This document shows positions 60,329 through 64,000 of a stretch of 64,000 bases of DNA, piece by piece. Under the pieces are notes generated by a model. That model was not told the origin of the DNA, did not search any database, and worked only from the letters and a program-made list of their open reading frames with translations. The stretch's first letter is position 1, and the number at the start of each line of letters is the position of its first letter. The translations under genes and the position numbers were made by a program. Source of the stretch: Hymenolepis diminuta (Eukaryota; Platyhelminthes; Cestoda; Cyclophyllidea; Hymenolepididae); assembly GCA_900708905.1 (NCBI GenBank), contig CAADRB010000024.1, forward strand, positions 1,398,723 through 1,462,722. Reading direction: 5' to 3'.

Positions 60329-63300
60329 CTACGAAAATAAGTCGATATAAAAAGGTATAAAGGTAGCAGACGCTCTGAAACTACAGCGAGATGGTTTATG
60401 ATATCACAAGCAATGTTCAGTGGCGCTCACAATACGATTCAATGTACGGACATTTAATGAATTATTTGAATGATAAATCAATAAAAATTAATCATCTCAT
60501 GACTTCTACAAAGAATGCAAGAGTAAATTTTGTTGATGATGGCAAAATAATGCTTAATTCAAACTAGTTAAATGACTATTTATTATTTATTCGTGAAGGT
60601 ATTAAACACAATGAGAGGAACAATCTCGCTTCAGGTTAATGTGAAAATAGCTTAAAGCTAGTTCTGCAAAATGTACCCCATTTTCCCACAAAATATCTCA
60701 ATTTATGTCAATCAAAGAAAGTATAAAGTACGCTGTAAATCCATCTCTCAAGATGAGGAGGTTAAATACACACATTTAATTACATAATTTTCTTATTGCA
60801 AAGTTATTACAAAGTTTGTCTCTCGGGTGAACATTAAATTCCCCATTCAATCAAACATTTACAACCTCTCCAATCCATCACAATGGCAACAGTTTTAAAT
60901 TATGTTAAATCAATTAGAAAATATTATAATGTATATTGGAGAATCTTGTTCATTAGTTGAGGATCTAATTAAATTTTATTGGTTGATGTATTGTAGAAAA
61001 TAAATTATCAAATTAACTAATAATTTCGTGAAATGTTGCACTACTTTGTTTGTTTATTTAAATAATTAAAAGCGCTAGGTTTAACATACACGCATGACCC
61101 GTTTTCAACGAAATACAGAAGTTAATATCCTACTGAATAAGGATGAGATAAGTAGACACTTTTCCTCAACCTCGAAAGCAGTTTTCATTAAAACAAATTA
61201 GAGTTTATGTGTAAATGTGGTGATTTTTTCGCTGATACTCTGCAATTTGGTGCAAAACATAATTTTATGTTAATAATAGCTGTTATTTCACTAATTGTTT
61301 ATCTTTGTTTCATTCCCTTCCATCATAAATAAACACCATTACCCCATCTATAAGCTTCAAACTTGATCAAATGTTATAATTTGGACTAATTCACTCCGAA
61401 ATGGGTCTCTATTAGATGTCTGGGCGAATAAAGTCGGGTTCACTGATGTCCGTGTTGGTCTTCTCTTTTATTGTCGCTAGTGTAGTAGCGATTGTCGTAA
61501 TTAGAAGATTCGATTATCTTCTCTTCAAAAACTATTTCACTGAATTCATCCATTTGGACAATTCGAAACATTCATTTAAAAAGGAATATATAACAAATAC
61601 TTAGGGATACTTCTCTATTGATTCTAGTCGTATCCACTAGGCAGTGGATCATAGGGAGTGGTATATCGAGAATTCCCTAGCAGGGAAGATTCTTCAAATA
61701 AACTACGTTTCTTTGGAATGGGAATGGCTATGCAGTTTAGAATTATCACTTTACAACTTCCAAATTGCATAATTTAATGTTTAAAGCGCAATGAAGTCGA
61801 CACAAATGAAGAACAGATTGTTGATGGATAGCATGAGAGGAATAGGTGCAAACTGTCTTAAAACAATGAGAGCTCCACGAGTGGGAAGTAAAAAATGAGG
61901 TGGAAAGGGGAAATATAGTGTCATGTCAACGCAGGATAACATATTTACCTATCAGTTCGCCTGAACTGGTGAGTAAGCTGTAATTCAAGAAAGTGATTGT
62001 TAAGTATTAGTGTTCATTTAAACCAGAGGAAGATACCTCTAGTCAATCTTTCTCTCAAAGATTTAAGAAAACATAGACAAAGAAATATCATTTTCAAATA
62101 TTCCGAAATAATTCAGATAAGCATTTGGAGCCAGTTTATTGCTTTGTTTAAATCATGGTAACTTAAGAACGCGAAAATTTGAAATCGCATATAAATGAGT
62201 ATTACAATTAAGGAGCAAATTTTTGCAAATAGATAATTATTCCTCTACCTTCTTCTACGGTCGAGAAGAAGTAAGCATAACGCAATGAATCATCAGCAGT
62301 TATTAAACGTGAAGCATTTTTGGTAAATAAGCGAGCCAAGGAAAGCTTTTCCCGTTTCTAGAAGACAGCCCAACTCCCTTACTCCCCATCTAAGGCTACT
62401 GCTTACTCTCTTTCGCCAATCTTACCAGAAAAAGGTGACTAAAACTGTTTCCAAAATTTAGATCACGAGCTCTAGACTATTGTGACCTTGAGTGGACCAA
62501 TGGCTGACAAGGGCACACCTCAACTCCCTATCCGATCAAAGGGTTAGTTAATCCAAAATAACGATTTTTTCCATAAGGAGATTTACTACGTACAAATTTA
62601 CCAATTTACTCCCCAAATATCATTCCATTTTTAAAATTGGATTATAAAAGCACTTTTAAGAATCTGACATTAAGAACAATTCGACTGTATTGCAAAACAG
62701 AAAGAATTTGATCTGACTTTTAGAAATTGTAACTTTAGCTACTGAATACAGGCAGAGAAATAACAAAAAAGGTCATCATTTAACACTATCGTGTTTTATT
62801 TAGTTGAAACCACAACCAAGTGATGGATTTATATGTTTATGTTCAATGAAAACGAATGAAATACACGGAGTAAACCAAGAACAGGAAAAAACTGTAATTC
62901 TCATTAAAGTGGCCGTCTGTTTATGAATGAAAGGCACGTTTAGGTAGATACAACAAAGTTCGACCTAGAGATAGAAATCAATACTTTGCAATAAGGCGCA
63001 GCGAACACTTGAAGTCGTTTGGTGAGTCAAAATAACACACGGAGTTCAAATTTTTCAAGGGAGGATAACGTAATAAGCTGAGTTGAAAATGATTAATTAT
63101 TTAACAGGGAGCTATTTGAATTTGTCTTTTGGCAAATTAAAAGTATTCTATCAAATCTCGCTCATTTTAACGTCTGCTTCACTTAATATAATGATGGCTT
63201 GACACATGAAATTTAGAGCATTGCTGTCATAGGATTTACGAAGCCTTAGACGCCGACATCCAATCTAGTAAACATTCACATGCTCGGATACAGGCTTTCT

Positions 63301-64000
63301 TTCGTCATAAAGGAATCTTGTGAAACCTAAACTTGTGAAAATATTCGAAAATCGGTGCCAAAATCCACTAACTAATAAACAGCCATCAATCCAATCTTCA
63401 AATAAACTTAAATATCTGACCTAAAAGATCTTAAGGGACTATAGTGTCCTCCACTCAATTTTAATAACAATCTTCATTTTCGTAAATTAAAATGTTTAGG
63501 ATTCACTCTCCTCCCCTCCCTCCCCCCGCCCGGTAAATGTAGTGTTGACAGCTGAATGTTTTTCACCAAACATACATCATAATCACATCACTGTGGTCCA
63601 GAGTATTCTGCTTCACTCTTTTGGTATCGAAAAAATGTTACGTATTAACTGTGATTATTGAGTTTTGAGATTTTATAAAATTTGTGCTATTTTCAATGCC
63701 AATCATATGCTAATCGAAGTACCAACTCTGAATTGTTTACAACTTTCAAACTTTTCTGTCACGTTTATTTTATTTCCTCACCAATCGGTAAACAAATTAT
63801 TCAGTTGGCTAATTGTCCCTTGTCTTATTTGAGGTTTGTTTTCTACCTTTCATACTGAATTCTCACATGGGTAGTAATGCATAGATGTTATTCTTTGCAA
63901 AACAAAGCAGAATACATAAACAAATTATGACAGACGATGGGGAGAACCGTCTCATATACAGCATCGAAAGAAGTTATATCGATCACAAACTCAAAACTCT
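60329..64000. other. Probable NOVA intron (or 5' flank) to window end
   Basis: KH1 begins in an exon that must lie upstream on the minus strand: the exon at 60328 starts in phase 1 within KH1. No KH1 first-half sequence (an IIGKGG-type loop) was found here, so this is most simply the left part of another long intron. It contains a strong G-rich motif on the minus strand at 63513-63531. Small ORFs such as 61416-61604 (+) are not supported. Confidence 0.5.
63513..63531 (-). other. Canonical G-quadruplex motif
   Basis: Minus strand reads GGGCGGGGGGAGGGAGGGG: four G runs of three or more with 1-nt spacers, which fits the standard quadruplex pattern. It is striking in such AT-rich DNA and lies on the sense strand of NOVA. 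Confidence 0.7.

Noticed and set aside
61416..61604. Small membrane-protein-like ORF, plus strand
   Set aside because: One hydrophobic stretch in AT-rich DNA is expected by chance; no context or family support.
1..64000. CRISPR arrays, rRNA or intact tRNA genes
   Set aside because: No regularly spaced direct repeats or conserved RNA cores seen, and the window is eukaryotic.

Overview
The window is AT-rich eukaryotic nuclear DNA with spliced genes, some introns of only 34-73 nt, others of 4-9 kb, and fossils of Ty3/gypsy and Tc1/mariner elements. Tiny introns beside very long ones, together with the protein sequences, suggest a parasitic flatworm, probably a tapeworm. That assignment is inference, since nothing in the window fixes the species. 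Exon boundaries below were joined by eye from reading frame, GT/AG signals, phase and family alignment. No transcript evidence was available.

Layout. Positions 1-13,000 hold two minus-strand, three-exon genes for divergent casein kinase II alpha-like kinases (2266-3753 and 10729-12936). Exons 2 and 3 have exactly the same lengths in both, so this is a local duplication that kept its introns. Between them lie two LTR-like repeats in opposite orientation and a broken Ty3/gypsy integrase. Positions 13,700-16,700 are a graveyard of minus-strand gypsy polymerase fragments and a Tc1/mariner transposase pseudogene. About 5 kb of apparently empty DNA follows.

A complete five-exon DNA primase large subunit gene (PRIM2, with all four Fe-S cysteines) lies at 21850-23692 (+). 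A four-exon gene at 24964-28913 (+) encodes a secreted or type I membrane protein with EGF-like repeats, one thrombospondin type-1 domain and a single C-terminal membrane span; it seems to use a GC-AG intron. Converging on it is a four-exon gene of unknown function (29621-33435, minus), encoding a charged, SR/RE-like, probably nuclear protein.

The right-hand 28 kb is mostly one gene: the NOVA/pasilla-type KH-domain splicing regulator (minus strand, five exons found between 36479 and 60328). Its 5' part, including the first half of KH1, lies beyond the window. KH3 carries an unusual GPQG loop.

The genes form no evident operon or pathway. The most notable items are the duplicated CK2alpha-like kinases, which have lost the basic substrate-recognition residues of true CK2alpha; the EGF/TSP1 membrane protein; the divergent KH3 of NOVA; and a dispersed family of four LTR-like repeats of about 320-380 bp with a palindromic end.
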